Source of the DNA: an uncultured Collinsella sp.
Lineage (GTDB): Bacteria > Actinomycetota > Coriobacteriia > Coriobacteriales > Coriobacteriaceae
DNA: 64,000 nucleotides
NCBI GenBank assembly: GCA_938023705.1
Contig: CALJDJ010000104.1
Coordinates: 11,383 to 75,382, forward strand
Direction: 5' to 3'
A model generated the notes under the pieces. The model was not told the DNA's origin, searched no databases, and worked only from the letters and a program-made list of their open reading frames with translations. The translations under genes were made by a program, and so were the position numbers. Shown in pieces: positions 40,005-48,602 of this stretch (positions within the stretch are counted from its first letter, which is position 1; every line of letters begins with the position of its first letter).

Positions 40005-40943
40005 CTACTCCTTCGAATCGTTTTGAACTTTGCCGGCGGCCAGCATCTGCTCGAACATCGAGGCCGACTGCGAAAAGTCGCTCGGCAGCACGACCGTCGA
40101 GGTTTTACCCGTGCGAGCGAACTCCGTCATCATCTCGGACCACTGCGTAAACATGAACAGTTGGTTGGCCTCGTCATTGCCGACACCCGTCTCCTGGATG
40201 ATCTCGAGCGAATCTTTGATACCCAGCGCGATGGCCTTGCGCTGGTTGGCGATGCCCTCGCCCGCCTTTTCCATAGCCTCGGCCTCGGCGGTCGCCTCGG
40301 TGACGCGCTTGATGCGGTCGGCCTCGGCGAGCTCCTGCGCGGCAGCGCGCTTGCGCTGGGCAGCGTTGATGTCGTTCATGGAGTTCTCAACCTCGGTCGG
40401 CAGTGCGATTTTGGTGATGAGCGTCGACACGAGGGTGAAGCCGTAGGCGGCCATCTGCTCGGAAACGGTAGCGTTGACATCCTTGGCGATGTCATCCTTC
40501 TTGGCAAAGACCTCATCGAGTGTGTAGACGGGGATGGAGGAGCGCAGGGCGTCGGTGATGAAGTCGCGCATCTGGTCGACGGGCTCCTGCAGCATATAGT
40601 AGCTCTTGTAGATGCCCGAATCTGCCGGGCCGGCGCCCATGTCATAGCTCACGTGGTACTGAGCGGAGACCTCAAGGCCAATGGTCACGTTGTCCTGGGT
40701 CTTAACGTCGATGCCAAAACCATTTTTCATGGTGCGCAGACTCACCGTGGCGGCCTTGCGGTCAATCACGGGCACCTTCACGTGGAAGCCCGCGTTGACG
40801 ATACGATTGAACTTACCCAAGCGCTCGATGATCACAGCGTGCTGCTGCTCAACGACGTAGCAGGCGTTGGGGAGCAGCAACAACAGGATGATGATGGGAA
40901 TCAAAAGGCTGGTAAGGGCGGCGATGATACCGGAAAACAGCAT
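40005..40943 (-). CDS. SPFH/band 7 membrane protein (stomatin-like)
   Basis: A 312-residue protein with one N-terminal transmembrane helix (residues 5-27) and then the SPFH domain: VVEQQHAVIIERLGKFNRIVNAGFHVKVPVIDR, VKTQDNVTIGLEVSAQYHV, DALRSSIPVYTLDEVFAKKDDIAKDV. A coiled-coil region rich in Ala/Glu/Arg (INAAQRKRAAAQELAEADRI) follows, and a C-terminal segment. It resembles QmcA and human stomatin, which form membrane microdomain assemblies. ATG 40943 has GAGGAGA upstream. Its neighbour, rlmH, is likely in the same operon. Specific role unknown. Confidence 0.87.
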   Translation of the reverse strand: MLFSGIIAALTSLLIPIIILLLLLPNACYVVEQQHAVIIERLGKFNRIVNAGFHVKVPVIDRKAATVSLRTMKNGFGIDVKTQDNVTIGLEVSAQYHVSYDMGAGPADSGIYKSYYMLQEPVDQMRDFITDALRSSIPVYTLDEVFAKKDDIAKDVNATVSEQMAAYGFTLVSTLITKIALPTEVENSMNDINAAQRKRAAAQELAEADRIKRVTEATAEAEAMEKAGEGIANQRKAIALGIKDSLEIIQETGVGNDEANQLFMFTQWSEMMTEFARTGKTSTVVLPSDFSQSASMFEQMLAAGKVQNDSKE

Positions 40944-41009
40944 GGTCTCTCCTCTGATAGGCACACGTTGGCATTAGGATACCCGTCCAAGGAGATCGTG
41001 CATAACAAA

Positions 41010-41031
41010 AAAGCTCCCATTGCTGGGAGCT
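41010..41031 (-). terminator. terminator of tRNA-Leu
   Basis: AGCTCCCAGCAATGGGAGCT stem-loop on the minus strand, then TTTTTTG. Confidence 0.9.
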
Positions 41032-41042
41032 CTTTCAATCAA

Positions 41043-41129
41043 TGGTGCGGGCGAAAGGACTTGAACCTTCATGGGGTTGCCCCCATACGGACCTGAACCG
41101 TACGCGTCTGCCAATTCCGCCACGCCCGC
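41043..41129 (-). tRNA. tRNA-Leu (CAG anticodon)
   Basis: Type II tRNA. Acceptor GCGGGCG pairs with CGCCCGC; the anticodon stem TACGG/CCGTA holds TTCAGGT with anticodon CAG; long variable arm around TGGGGGCAACCCCA; T-arm GGTTCAAGTCC; CCA encoded. Promoter TTGCGT-17-TATTCT at 41141-41169. Confidence 0.95.
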
Positions 41130-41140
41130 GTGCAGGAATT

Positions 41141-41169
41141 AGAATAACGGAGCGCCACCGCGAACGCAA
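41141..41169 (-). promoter_or_regulatory. promoter of tRNA-Leu
   Basis: Minus-strand TTGCGT (41164-41169), 17 bases, TATTCT (41141-41146). Confidence 0.6.
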
Positions 41170-41172
41170 GAA

Positions 41173-42090
41173 CTATTTTTGAAAAAGTTTGCAGGCATTT
41201 TCCCAAGCGGCATGCGCGATTGTTTCGGCGTCCTCACCAGTGCGATCGACACGGTCGTTAACCAGCGCGTTTGCCGTAATGGAGATCATTGCGGGCTCGC
41301 ATTCAAGACCGCGGATGGGCTCTGGAGCCATATACGGGCAATCCGTCTCGAACAAAATTCGATCGAGTGGGGTTGCCGCAAATGCCTCGCGCACGTCGTC
41401 GTTGCGCTTAAAGGTGGCCGCACCACCATAGGCGATATAGCAGCCCAGCTCCACAAAGCGCTCCATCGTGGCGCGGTCCTCGCCAAAGCAGTGCAGCACG
41501 CAACCGACCTGGGGCACGCCCACCTCACGAAGCACGTTGTACGCATCCATATGCGAGGTGCGCTCCCCATCCGAGTCCTCGTGCCGCAGGTGCAACTCCA
41601 CCGGCACATTGCAGCGCATGGCGACTTCGAGCTGACGTGCCATGCAATCAATCTGCACGCTGTGGGGCGCCGGCGTGATGTCGTCGTCGTAATCCATGTG
41701 GTAGTCCAGACCGATTTCGCCAATACCGGCGCACAAAGGGTCATCAAGCGCAGCAACAACCTGTGCGTGAATGTCGTCGGTATAGTCCGGCGCGCCATAC
41801 GGATGCACGCCGGCAAGATACTTGATCTGCGGGATATCCTGCATCGGCAGAATCTCGCGCGTCAGCCAGTCGCTATAGTCCGTCACGCTGCGCTTATCGG
41901 CAATGGGATCGAAGACCGTCACCAACAGGTCGATGCCTGCCGCCTTGGCACGCACGAGTGTCTCGGGCACATCCTTGCCCCAGAACGAAAGCAGATGCGC
42001 ATGTGTGTCGGCAAGCGGTGCCAAGGGCACGGGACAAGCAACCGTCTTCTTTTTTTTGGTAAACGTCACGCGTTCGGCATTAAGCGTCAT
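41173..42090 (-). CDS. tatD: TatD-family metal-dependent hydrolase
   Basis: A 305-residue TIM-barrel hydrolase, often a 3'-5' exonuclease in DNA repair. Metal ligands are visible: DTHAHL near residue 29-34, GEIGLDYH, PVELHLRHED, VLHCFGE, and LFETDCPYMAP. The start ATG 42090 overlaps the end of rsmA by eleven bases, which points to translational coupling; a longer frame runs deep into rsmA. It ends beside tRNA-Leu. The tatD-rsmA pairing is common in Gram-positive bacteria. The N-terminal ~25 residues (TFTKKKKTVACPV) are lysine-rich and longer than usual. Confidence 0.9.
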   Translation of the reverse strand: MTLNAERVTFTKKKKTVACPVPLAPLADTHAHLLSFWGKDVPETLVRAKAAGIDLLVTVFDPIADKRSVTDYSDWLTREILPMQDIPQIKYLAGVHPYGAPDYTDDIHAQVVAALDDPLCAGIGEIGLDYHMDYDDDITPAPHSVQIDCMARQLEVAMRCNVPVELHLRHEDSDGERTSHMDAYNVLREVGVPQVGCVLHCFGEDRATMERFVELGCYIAYGGAATFKRNDDVREAFAATPLDRILFETDCPYMAPEPIRGLECEPAMISITANALVNDRVDRTGEDAETIAHAAWENACKLFQK

Positions 42091-42940
42091 GGGAAAGCTC
42101 CCGGGCCAGACGGACAAAGTCGGCAACATCGAGCGTCTCGGCGCGCGTGGTGGGTGCGATACCGCAAGCCTCAAAGGCGGCATCGAGCACGTCCTTGGCA
42201 AAGCCGTTGGCGCTCATGGAATTGCGGATGGTCTTGCGACGCTGAGCAAATGCAGCATCAATCACGCGGGCCACAAATTCGCGATCGAGTCCTTCGGGCA
42301 CCACACCGTCAACACGGTCGATACGCACGACGGCCGAGTCCACGTGTGGCGCCGGCATAAAGCAACGCGGCGGCACCTCAAAGCGACCCGTTACCTGCGC
42401 ATACAGGCCAAGCTTTGCCGTATAGCCGCCATAGGTCTTGTTGCCCGGCACTGCGGCAATGCGATCGGCAACCTCCTTTTGCACCATGACGACGGCGCGC
42501 TTGAGCGCCGGCATCGTCTGGAAAAATTGCAAAATGATCGTCGCCGCCACGTTATAGGGCAAGTTCGCGACAAATACCGTCGGCTCACCGCCCGCAGCCT
42601 GCTCAATCTGCTCCGGGCCCACCTTAAGCGCGTCGCCCATGATAAAGCGGAAGTTGGCATAGTCGGCGGCGTGGGCGTCGAGCACCGGCTCAAGCTCGGG
42701 ATCGGCCTCAATGGACGTAACGCACGCCGCTTCCTGCAGCAACGCAAGTGTCAACGTACCGCAACCCGGACCCACCTCGAGTACGCGCTCGTCACCTGCA
42801 AGCTCGGCAAGCTCGCAGATACGCTCGATCACATGATTGTCGATTAGAAAGTTCTGGCCCAGGCGATGCTTGGTCGCAAGGCCAAACTCCTCCAGCAGCT
42901 CCCTTGTTGCCGTGGGGTTTGCCAAAGGCGAAGTTGTCAT
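42080..42940 (-). CDS. rsmA: 16S rRNA dimethyladenosine transferase
   Basis: Dimethylates A1518 and A1519 in the 3' end of 16S rRNA (KsgA). The 286-residue protein has the class I methyltransferase motifs: LGQNFLID, EVGPGCGTLTLAL, SIEADPELE, the catalytic NLPYNVAATII, and a C-terminal helical domain (AFAQRRKTIRNSM). GGAGGCAACT precedes ATG 42940. Its last codons overlap tatD. Loss of the enzyme gives kasugamycin resistance in other bacteria. Confidence 0.95.
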   Translation of the reverse strand: MTTSPLANPTATRELLEEFGLATKHRLGQNFLIDNHVIERICELAELAGDERVLEVGPGCGTLTLALLQEAACVTSIEADPELEPVLDAHAADYANFRFIMGDALKVGPEQIEQAAGGEPTVFVANLPYNVAATIILQFFQTMPALKRAVVMVQKEVADRIAAVPGNKTYGGYTAKLGLYAQVTGRFEVPPRCFMPAPHVDSAVVRIDRVDGVVPEGLDREFVARVIDAAFAQRRKTIRNSMSANGFAKDVLDAAFEACGIAPTTRAETLDVADFVRLARELSHDA

Positions 42941-42954
42941 AGTTGCCTCCTTAG

Positions 42955-43045
42955 CATGATGGCGGCGTCTTGAAACGAAAGGGCATGGACCGTTGCGGCC
43001 ATGCCCTTACAGCTAAACAGCAAATTGCCGATATGGCGCTCGCGC
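42955..43045 (-). terminator. hairpin terminator, family C copy 2 (metG)
   Basis: The stem AAGGGCATGG/CCATGCCCTT with one bulged base is followed on the minus strand by TCGTTTCAAG. Flanks (AACAGCAAATTGCCG near 43013-43030) match the family C element downstream of htpG. Confidence 0.75.
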
Positions 43046-43050
43046 GGTCT

Positions 43051-44652
43051 CTACGCCAGACGCGGGAACAGCGGATCGCCCTTCTCGACGGGCTGACCAC
43101 CAGCAAGCAGGCCCCAAGTGCAAATGCCCTTGAGGTCGTCGCTCGCGGCCTCGCCCTCACAGGACAGGCGGCGCAGAGCCTCGGCAGAAGTCTGGGGCAT
43201 GAGCGGCATCAGCAGGTGGGCGGCGATGCGGATGGCCTCGAGCAGGTTGTAGATCACAAATGCCAGCTCGTCAGCCTTGGCCTCGTCCTTGGCAAGCGCC
43301 CAGGGCTCGGAGTCCTCGATGTAGTGGTTGGCGGCGTGAATGAGCTCCATGACCTCATCCTTGGCTCCGCCGTAATCGAGCACGTCCATCTTGGCCATGT
43401 AGCGGTCGACCAGGCCATCGGCAATCTTTGCCAGCGGGTTATCGAACGCGTCGGCAGACGCCGGTTTAGCCGGGGCGCAGCCGTCAAAGTACTTTGCGCT
43501 CATGTTGAGCGAGCGCGAAATGAGGTTGCCCCAGCTGTTGGCCAGATCGGCGTTGTAGACCTGCTCCATGCGATCGAAACTGATGGCGCCGTCGGTGCCG
43601 GGGACCACGTCGGTCATAAAGTAATAGCGGTAGCCCTCGACGCCCAGCATGTCGATAACATCCTGCGGAGCGATGGCGTTGCCGCGGCTCTTGGACATCT
43701 TCTCGGCCTTGCCGGTCTCGGCATTGCGCACGGTCAGGAAGCCGTGGGCAAAGACGTGCTCGGGCAGGGCCTCGCCGATGGCCATGAGCATGGCGGGCCA
43801 AATGACGCAGTGGAAGCGAATGATGTCCTTACCCACAATATGGAACTGCGCGGGCCAGCGATAGGCCAGCTCGGCACGGGCCTCGTCGGTGTCGACACCG
43901 TAGCCGACGGCAGTCATATAGTTGAGCAGCGCATCGAACCACACGTAGGTCACGTGACCCTCGTCAAACGGGACCTGGATGCCCCAGTCAAAGCTCGTAC
44001 GGCTCACGGAAAGGTCGTTAAGGCCGCCCTCGACAAAGCTACGTACCTCGTTCATGCGGAACGCAGGCTCGACAAAGTCGGGGTGCTCGTCATAGAGCTT
44101 GAGAAGCTTGTCCTGGAAGGCGGAAAGCTTAAAGAAGTAGGACTCCTCCTGCACGCGCTCAAGCGGACGGTGGCAGTCGGGGCATAGATGCTGGCCGACG
44201 CTGCCGTACTCCTCGTCGCCCTTCTGGACCTGCGTATCGGTGAAGTAGGTCTCGTCAGGCACGCAATACCAACCGTCGTAGCTGCCCTTATACAGGTAAC
44301 CGGACTCCTTCATGCGCTCCCACAGATACTGCACGGCATGATGCTGGCGCGGCTCGGTGGTGCGGATGAAGTCGTCGTTGGAAATCTCGAGCTTGCTCCA
44401 AAGCTCCTTGAAGTGCGGGGCCTGGCTATCGGTCCACTCCTGCGGCGTCATGCCATGCTTGGCTGCGGCCTCGGCGACCTTCTCGCCGTGCTCGTCCATG
44501 CCGGTCAGGAACTTGACGTTATAGCCGGCGGAGCGGCGATAGCGAGCCTGAACGTCGGCGATGATGGTGGAATAAGCCGTGCCCAGGTGCGGATCGGCGT
44601 TGACGTAGTAGATGGGCGTCGTGATAAAGAACGAAGGCTTGCTTTGATCCAT
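43051..44652 (-). CDS. metG: methionyl-tRNA synthetase
   Basis: Class I synthetase, 533 residues. The HIGH-like motif is PHLGTAYST (residues ~21-29) and the KMSKS loop is EKMSKSRGN (about residue 313). The zinc-knuckle insertion contains CVPDETYF and CPDCHRPL. The anticodon-binding helical domain ends the protein; no C-terminal dimerisation (Arc1p-like) domain is present, so this is the short form. GGAGG lies nine bases before ATG 44652. The hairpin just downstream is its terminator. Confidence 0.96.
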   Translation of the reverse strand: MDQSKPSFFITTPIYYVNADPHLGTAYSTIIADVQARYRRSAGYNVKFLTGMDEHGEKVAEAAAKHGMTPQEWTDSQAPHFKELWSKLEISNDDFIRTTEPRQHHAVQYLWERMKESGYLYKGSYDGWYCVPDETYFTDTQVQKGDEEYGSVGQHLCPDCHRPLERVQEESYFFKLSAFQDKLLKLYDEHPDFVEPAFRMNEVRSFVEGGLNDLSVSRTSFDWGIQVPFDEGHVTYVWFDALLNYMTAVGYGVDTDEARAELAYRWPAQFHIVGKDIIRFHCVIWPAMLMAIGEALPEHVFAHGFLTVRNAETGKAEKMSKSRGNAIAPQDVIDMLGVEGYRYYFMTDVVPGTDGAISFDRMEQVYNADLANSWGNLISRSLNMSAKYFDGCAPAKPASADAFDNPLAKIADGLVDRYMAKMDVLDYGGAKDEVMELIHAANHYIEDSEPWALAKDEAKADELAFVIYNLLEAIRIAAHLLMPLMPQTSAEALRRLSCEGEAASDDLKGICTWGLLAGGQPVEKGDPLFPRLA

Positions 44653-44721
44653 GGGGTTTGTCCTCCAGAAAAACGTTGCATACAGGGGATGATTCTAGCG
44701 CAAGGGCTGGATATCCTCCAT

Positions 44722-45600
44722 CTATTGCATATCGAGCACCATGGCATAGACATCGCGCTTGCGGCGCGAATACTTCTGAGACAGGCGCTTGGCCACCGCA
44801 GAGGCGGGCTCCCCCTCCTCGAGCGCGGTGCGGATATCCTCGCGCAGGGCCTCGTCGGGATCCGCTACCGCAGCGCCAACCGGCGCGATGCCGGCCTCCT
44901 CGTCCTCGCTCGGCGGCGCGATGACCAGCGCAATCTCGCCCTTTACCTCGCCGCGAGCACGCAGCTCCTCGGCAAGCTGGTCAGCGGGCCCGCGCAAGAC
45001 CTCCTCGTGCAGCTTGGTGAGTTCGCGGCAGACGGCAACCTCACGCTGGGGAAAGACCTCCGCCACGGCCTCGAGCGTCGCCACGATACGATGTGGAGAC
45101 TCGTAGAAGATGAGTGCGCCAGGCACCACGGCAAGGCGCTGCAAACGGCGCACACGGTCGCCGTGCTTTCGGCCCAAAAAGCCCTCGAAGAAAAAATGCT
45201 CGCAGGGAATGCCGGACGAAACGAGCGCCGTGACGCAAGCAGAGGGCCCGGGAATAACTTCGACGGGCACATCGGCCTCACGCGCCGCCTCGACCAGCGC
45301 CTGGCCGGGATCGGACACGCTCGGCATGCCGGCGTCCGAGGCAAAGGCGAGGGTCTCCCCCGCCAGCAGACGGTCGACCAGGCCGGCAGCGCGGCTAGCG
45401 ATCACATTCTCATCGCAACGGACAAGCGGCTTGGAAATGCCCAGGTGCATCAGCAGCTTTGACGTCACACGCGTGTCTTCGCAGCAAATGACATCGGCAG
45501 CGGCAAAAGCCTCGCCAACGCGCGGGGACAGGTCGCCTAGGTTGCCGATGGGCGTGCCGACCACATAGAGTTTGCCCGTATGGGCGCTGTTTTGCGTCAT
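44722..45600 (-). CDS. rsmI: 16S rRNA 2'-O-ribose methyltransferase (C1402)
   Basis: Methylates the ribose of C1402 in the decoding centre. The 292-residue tetrapyrrole-methylase-fold protein begins GKLYVVGTPIGNLGDLSPR, the family signature, then EDTRVTSKLL, FASDAGMPSVSDPG, VIPGPSACVTAL, and FFFEGFLGRK. The C-terminal segment (LSQKYSRRKRDVYAM) is the winged region of RsmI. It starts six bases after the GH5-like gene, so both form an operon. Confidence 0.94.
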   Translation of the reverse strand: MTQNSAHTGKLYVVGTPIGNLGDLSPRVGEAFAAADVICCEDTRVTSKLLMHLGISKPLVRCDENVIASRAAGLVDRLLAGETLAFASDAGMPSVSDPGQALVEAAREADVPVEVIPGPSACVTALVSSGIPCEHFFFEGFLGRKHGDRVRRLQRLAVVPGALIFYESPHRIVATLEAVAEVFPQREVAVCRELTKLHEEVLRGPADQLAEELRARGEVKGEIALVIAPPSEDEEAGIAPVGAAVADPDEALREDIRTALEEGEPASAVAKRLSQKYSRRKRDVYAMVLDMQ

Positions 45601-45606
45601 ATCAAC

Positions 45607-46668
45607 CTATTCAATCATGCCGCGCTCGAGCGTACCGAGCGCCGCGCGGGCGTCCCATGCTGCAATGCGCTTCTCGGTCTTCCACGTTTGGAAGAACCAA
45701 CCGGCAGCCGGCGCAAACGAAGCCAGCTGGTTGGCGATAAACACGCGCTCGTAGGCATTGCGGCCCTCGGGCGTAACCGACGAGTTGGCAAAGATCGCCG
45801 CACCCGACCATTCGCCCACCAGCACGGGGAACCCAGTCGAAATCGCCTCTTTGAGCTCGCGCTTGTTGCGCGAAATCGCCGTCGTCAGCCCGCGGGGGCT
45901 CGTGATGTCGAGCGCATATTCGTCACGGTAATGGTACAGGTGAAGGTCCATGTAGACGTTCTTGTACTTGGCGCCGCGCATAAAATGCTTCCACTCGCTG
46001 GGATGCCCCGACGACGAGAAGACGACGATCTTATCCTCGGGCATATACGAACGGACGAGCTCGTAGGCATCGCGATAGAAATTGCGCAGGTAGTGGGCCG
46101 GAATGCCATCCGTTATGGTGAAGAGGCTCTTGCGAACGCTCATCTGCGGCGTGTCCAGCAGCTCAATGCCCAGCAGGCTCTCGGCCTCGCCATAGCGATC
46201 GGCCAAGCGCTCGAGCACGTCGAGTGCGACGTGACGGCCGTTGGTGGACGAATGCCACTCGGCGACAGCCTCCGGCGTGGTGGGCGAATCGTTGGAATCG
46301 CCCTGGCCACCGGGCACGGTTGCCAGATCGAGCAGCACGCGGATGTCGTACTTGGCAGCCCACTCAATTGCACGGTCAATGTAGTCGACAACCGAGATGT
46401 AGGACGCATCGGACTCCTGCGAACCAAAGGCATACCAGGGCACCGGTAGACGCACGGCATTGAGACCGATCTGCGCCATGCGACGAAAATCGTCCTCGCT
46501 CACAAACGTCTCGTAATGGCGGCGCATGCGCTCGTTATAGGCGGCGGTACCCATGGCCTCCTGTAGCTCGGCCGCATTGGATGCACCGGTCGCCGCGTAC
46601 AGCGACGGGGTCACCCAAGGCTCGGGAATAAACCAGCCAGAGAGATTAACGCCGAGTATCCTCTCCAT
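45607..46668 (-). CDS. GH5-like protein (exo-beta-1,3-glucanase relative) lacking the acid/base Glu
   Basis: A 353-residue protein with the GH5 TIM barrel of the exo-1,3-glucanase type: GVNLSGWFIPEPWVTPSLY (residues 6-24), GLNAVRLPVPWYAF, the substrate loop DLATVPGGQGDSND, GIELLDTPQ (167-175), and the nucleophile segment PVLVGEWSGA. In active family members the fourth motif reads ELLNEP and its Glu is the proton donor; here it reads ELLDTP, so Thr173 replaces it. The nucleophile Glu in VGEWS is kept. There is no signal peptide, so it is probably cytoplasmic. AAGGGGG precedes ATG 46668. It may have lost glycosidase activity or use another acid. Confidence 0.75.
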   Translation of the reverse strand: MERILGVNLSGWFIPEPWVTPSLYAATGASNAAELQEAMGTAAYNERMRRHYETFVSEDDFRRMAQIGLNAVRLPVPWYAFGSQESDASYISVVDYIDRAIEWAAKYDIRVLLDLATVPGGQGDSNDSPTTPEAVAEWHSSTNGRHVALDVLERLADRYGEAESLLGIELLDTPQMSVRKSLFTITDGIPAHYLRNFYRDAYELVRSYMPEDKIVVFSSSGHPSEWKHFMRGAKYKNVYMDLHLYHYRDEYALDITSPRGLTTAISRNKRELKEAISTGFPVLVGEWSGAAIFANSSVTPEGRNAYERVFIANQLASFAPAAGWFFQTWKTEKRIAAWDARAALGTLERGMIE

Positions 46669-46929
46669 CACTGCCCCCTTCGGATCATGCAGGTCGAACC
46701 CGCATCGTATTGCATAGGATAAGTATCGTTTTGAGTATACCCGCGTGTGCGGACAGGCGACCGAACGGTCTGCAAAGTGACGCGAAAGTGGGAGGAATGT
46801 CTGGGGCGGGCGGGCTCGGAATGGTGCGACGAGGTGTGTACGCGCGCCAAAGGCAGGCACCGGAAAGCATGTCCCGTTCTATCGCTCAATAATGGGGCGC
46901 ATTTTCCGCAGAACCCTACATAAAAGAAA

Positions 46930-46951
46930 AGGACCCCTTTGCAGAGGTCCT
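46930..46951 (-). terminator. terminator of tRNA-Phe
   Basis: AGGACC and GGTCCT arms with an imperfect inner part, then TTTTCTTTTA on the minus strand. Confidence 0.85.
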
Positions 46952-46964
46952 AGTCAATTCAAGG

Positions 46965-47037
<73 letters not shown>

Positions 47038-47069
47038 ATTTGAGGTGTGCCTTGTTTCAAGGCTTGATT

Positions 47070-47097
47070 AGTATAACCAAGGACGCGTTCCGGTCAA
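47070..47097 (-). promoter_or_regulatory. promoter of tRNA-Phe
   Basis: Minus-strand TTGACC (47092-47097), 16 bases, TATACT (47070-47075), 32 bases before the tRNA. A near-consensus promoter. Confidence 0.75.
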
Positions 47098-47160
47098 CCG
47101 AGAATTTTAAAAAAGTTTTTGAGCACAGCCTCGGTTCTATAAATCGGCACGTCAGAGGCA

Positions 47161-47448
47161 TCAGCCGGCAGCAAGAAGTTTTTCGCTCAGAGCCGCACGG
47201 GCAAACTCACTTGGCGTCATCCCCTCGGCAGCCGCCCGTCGACGAATGGCCTCCTTCATTCCCAGAGGAATCTTGACCGACAGCGTTGCCGTCCCCTCAC
47301 CTGAGAGTGGGGGCCGTCCATGCACGATCCCACCAACGGTGTGTTCGCCATCCGGAAACTCTCCGCGCTCGTACGACTCGCACCACGCGTCAATCATTTC
47401 ATCCGTTACAACCTGACCATTAGCGGCCGTATACGTCTTGCCCATCAT
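47161..47448 (-). CDS. putative antitoxin with ribbon-helix-helix-like C-terminus
   Basis: A 95-residue protein. The C-terminal half, TATLSVKIPLGMKEAIRRRAAAEGMTPSEFARAALSEKLL, reads as a strand followed by two helices in the CopG/MetJ style, which binds DNA as a dimer. The N-terminal half (YTAANGQVVTDEMIDAWCESYERGEFPDG) is the sort of segment that wraps a partner toxin. ATG overlaps the stop of the upstream gene by four bases (ATGA), so expression is coupled. Antitoxin is second, the order seen in BrnTA-type modules. Function inferred from architecture. Confidence 0.7.
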   Translation of the reverse strand: MMGKTYTAANGQVVTDEMIDAWCESYERGEFPDGEHTVGGIVHGRPPLSGEGTATLSVKIPLGMKEAIRRRAAAEGMTPSEFARAALSEKLLAAG

Positions 47449-47711
47449 CGACCCCTTTGCCGAGCCTGTTCAATCTCCTGCCAAAATTTCTTCTGGACTG
47501 GAGACAAGGCATGAATGATAAGCCACCCACGGACAAGCTCGACCGCGACAAGCTCCACGCTTCGTCCGTCTGGGAGCCATCCAATCGCAAGCCATCTCGG
47601 CGGCTCGTCCTTCGACTCGCGACGAATGCACTCAGTAACCGCAAGCCAAGCGCTAAGCACCTGCTTTTCCGTCAGGTGCTTTTTAGCGTTGGGATGGATC
47701 TCAACATCCAT
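47445..47711 (-). CDS. putative BrnT-like toxin
   Basis: An 88-residue basic protein. The order of features, a helix-rich start (IHPNAKKHLTEKQVLSAWLAV), then the sheet PRWLAIGWLPDGRSVELVAVELVRGWLIIHAL and a basic C-terminal helix, resembles the BrnT/RelE-like RNase fold. GGAGGAG lies nine bases before ATG 47711; the 32 more codons upstream in the same frame overlap the DUF192 gene and are unlikely. It is followed by the antitoxin gene with an ATGA overlap. If real, it is an mRNA-cleaving toxin; sequence similarity to BrnT is weak. Confidence 0.6.
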   Translation of the reverse strand: MDVEIHPNAKKHLTEKQVLSAWLAVTECIRRESKDEPPRWLAIGWLPDGRSVELVAVELVRGWLIIHALSPVQKKFWQEIEQARQRGR

Positions 47712-47769
47712 GCATCTTCTCCTCCATCTTACCCAATTTCGTATGACGAAAGTCCGCTGTCGCCAATTC

Positions 47770-48129
47770 TTAAGCCGGCACGCGTTGGAGAGCAGGGATC
47801 GAAACAATGATTGAAGGACGCTCTAGTACGGCCCAGGCGCCGGGGCAGGAGCACGTGCGCCAAGGACGAACGCTTTCGTAGCGCGCGAGGATATTGCCGT
47901 CGCGATCGATGAAGGCGATGTCGATGGGATAGGCCATAAAACACGTATGGACCGAAGAGCAGCGTGGAAACGCCATGACGAGCGGCAGACCGTTGGCGGC
48001 AACCGGACACCGTCCCAGCATGCCGCGCAGGCGCACGGCAAACGACTCCGCCACCGCAAACTCGGCCGGCGTCCAACCCAGCCTGTTGAGCGCCCGCGCG
48101 TACGCGATGTAGGACGAGACCGCGGTCAC
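47770..48129 (-). CDS. DUF192-family protein
   Basis: A 119-residue protein of the DUF192 type: VRLRGMLGRCPVAANGLPLVMAFPRCSSVHTCFMAYPIDIAFIDRDGNILARYESVRPWR. This family is a small beta barrel with a conserved MxxPIDVxFLDxDGxV signature; its function is unknown, though it often accompanies secretion or pilus genes. Start GTG 48129 shares four bases with the stop of the TadE-like gene (GTGA), and GGGGGTGG precedes it. Its position as the last gene of the Tad operon suggests a role at the envelope, but it has no signal peptide. Confidence 0.75.
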   Translation of the reverse strand: MTAVSSYIAYARALNRLGWTPAEFAVAESFAVRLRGMLGRCPVAANGLPLVMAFPRCSSVHTCFMAYPIDIAFIDRDGNILARYESVRPWRTCSCPGAWAVLERPSIIVSIPALQRVPA

Positions 48130-48602
48130 ATGACCACCCCCGGACGCCATGGATCGACCGTCACCGCGCGCTCGTGCGACAACGTTGTCGGCGCCCCCAG
48201 CGTAACGCCAGCGATGCTGAGAGAAGTCGGCCACGGCTCATAGTGCATGGTGCAGGTGTAGGTCCTAAACGTACCGGATAGGGAGAGCAGGCCACCATCC
48301 GATGCCTCCGCGCCTTGCTCGCTCGACACTTCGATCTGCAAGCCATAGCCTTCCATGGCATTCAGAATTTGAGTCTGAACCGTCGCCGAGGCATCGGCAG
48401 AGCTTTCGTCGCCCTCCCCCTCCGACGCCACGGCGTGCGCCAACACGATGTCGGGCACCACGCGGTCGAAGCGCGCGACAGCGCTGGCAAAGATCATGAC
48501 GTTGTACACGATGAGTGCCAGCACCAGCAAAACGGGCGTAACCACTGCCATCTCCACCGTCGCTTGGGCGCGCTCCTCGCGCAGACGCATGCGGATACTC
48601 AT
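48126..48602 (-). CDS. TadE/TadF-like minor pilin
   Basis: A 158-residue protein with a short basic leader (MSIRMRLREERAQ), then the TadE signature ATVEMAVVTPVLLVLALIVYNVMIF, a single N-terminal membrane helix. The rest is extracytoplasmic and acidic. Cleavage by a prepilin peptidase after the leader is expected in this family. ATG overlaps the TAA of the TadG-like gene by one base; its own TGA overlaps the start of the DUF192 gene. It probably helps to start or stabilise the Flp pilus. Confidence 0.8.
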   Translation of the reverse strand: MSIRMRLREERAQATVEMAVVTPVLLVLALIVYNVMIFASAVARFDRVVPDIVLAHAVASEGEGDESSADASATVQTQILNAMEGYGLQIEVSSEQGAEASDGGLLSLSGTFRTYTCTMHYEPWPTSLSIAGVTLGAPTTLSHERAVTVDPWRPGVVM

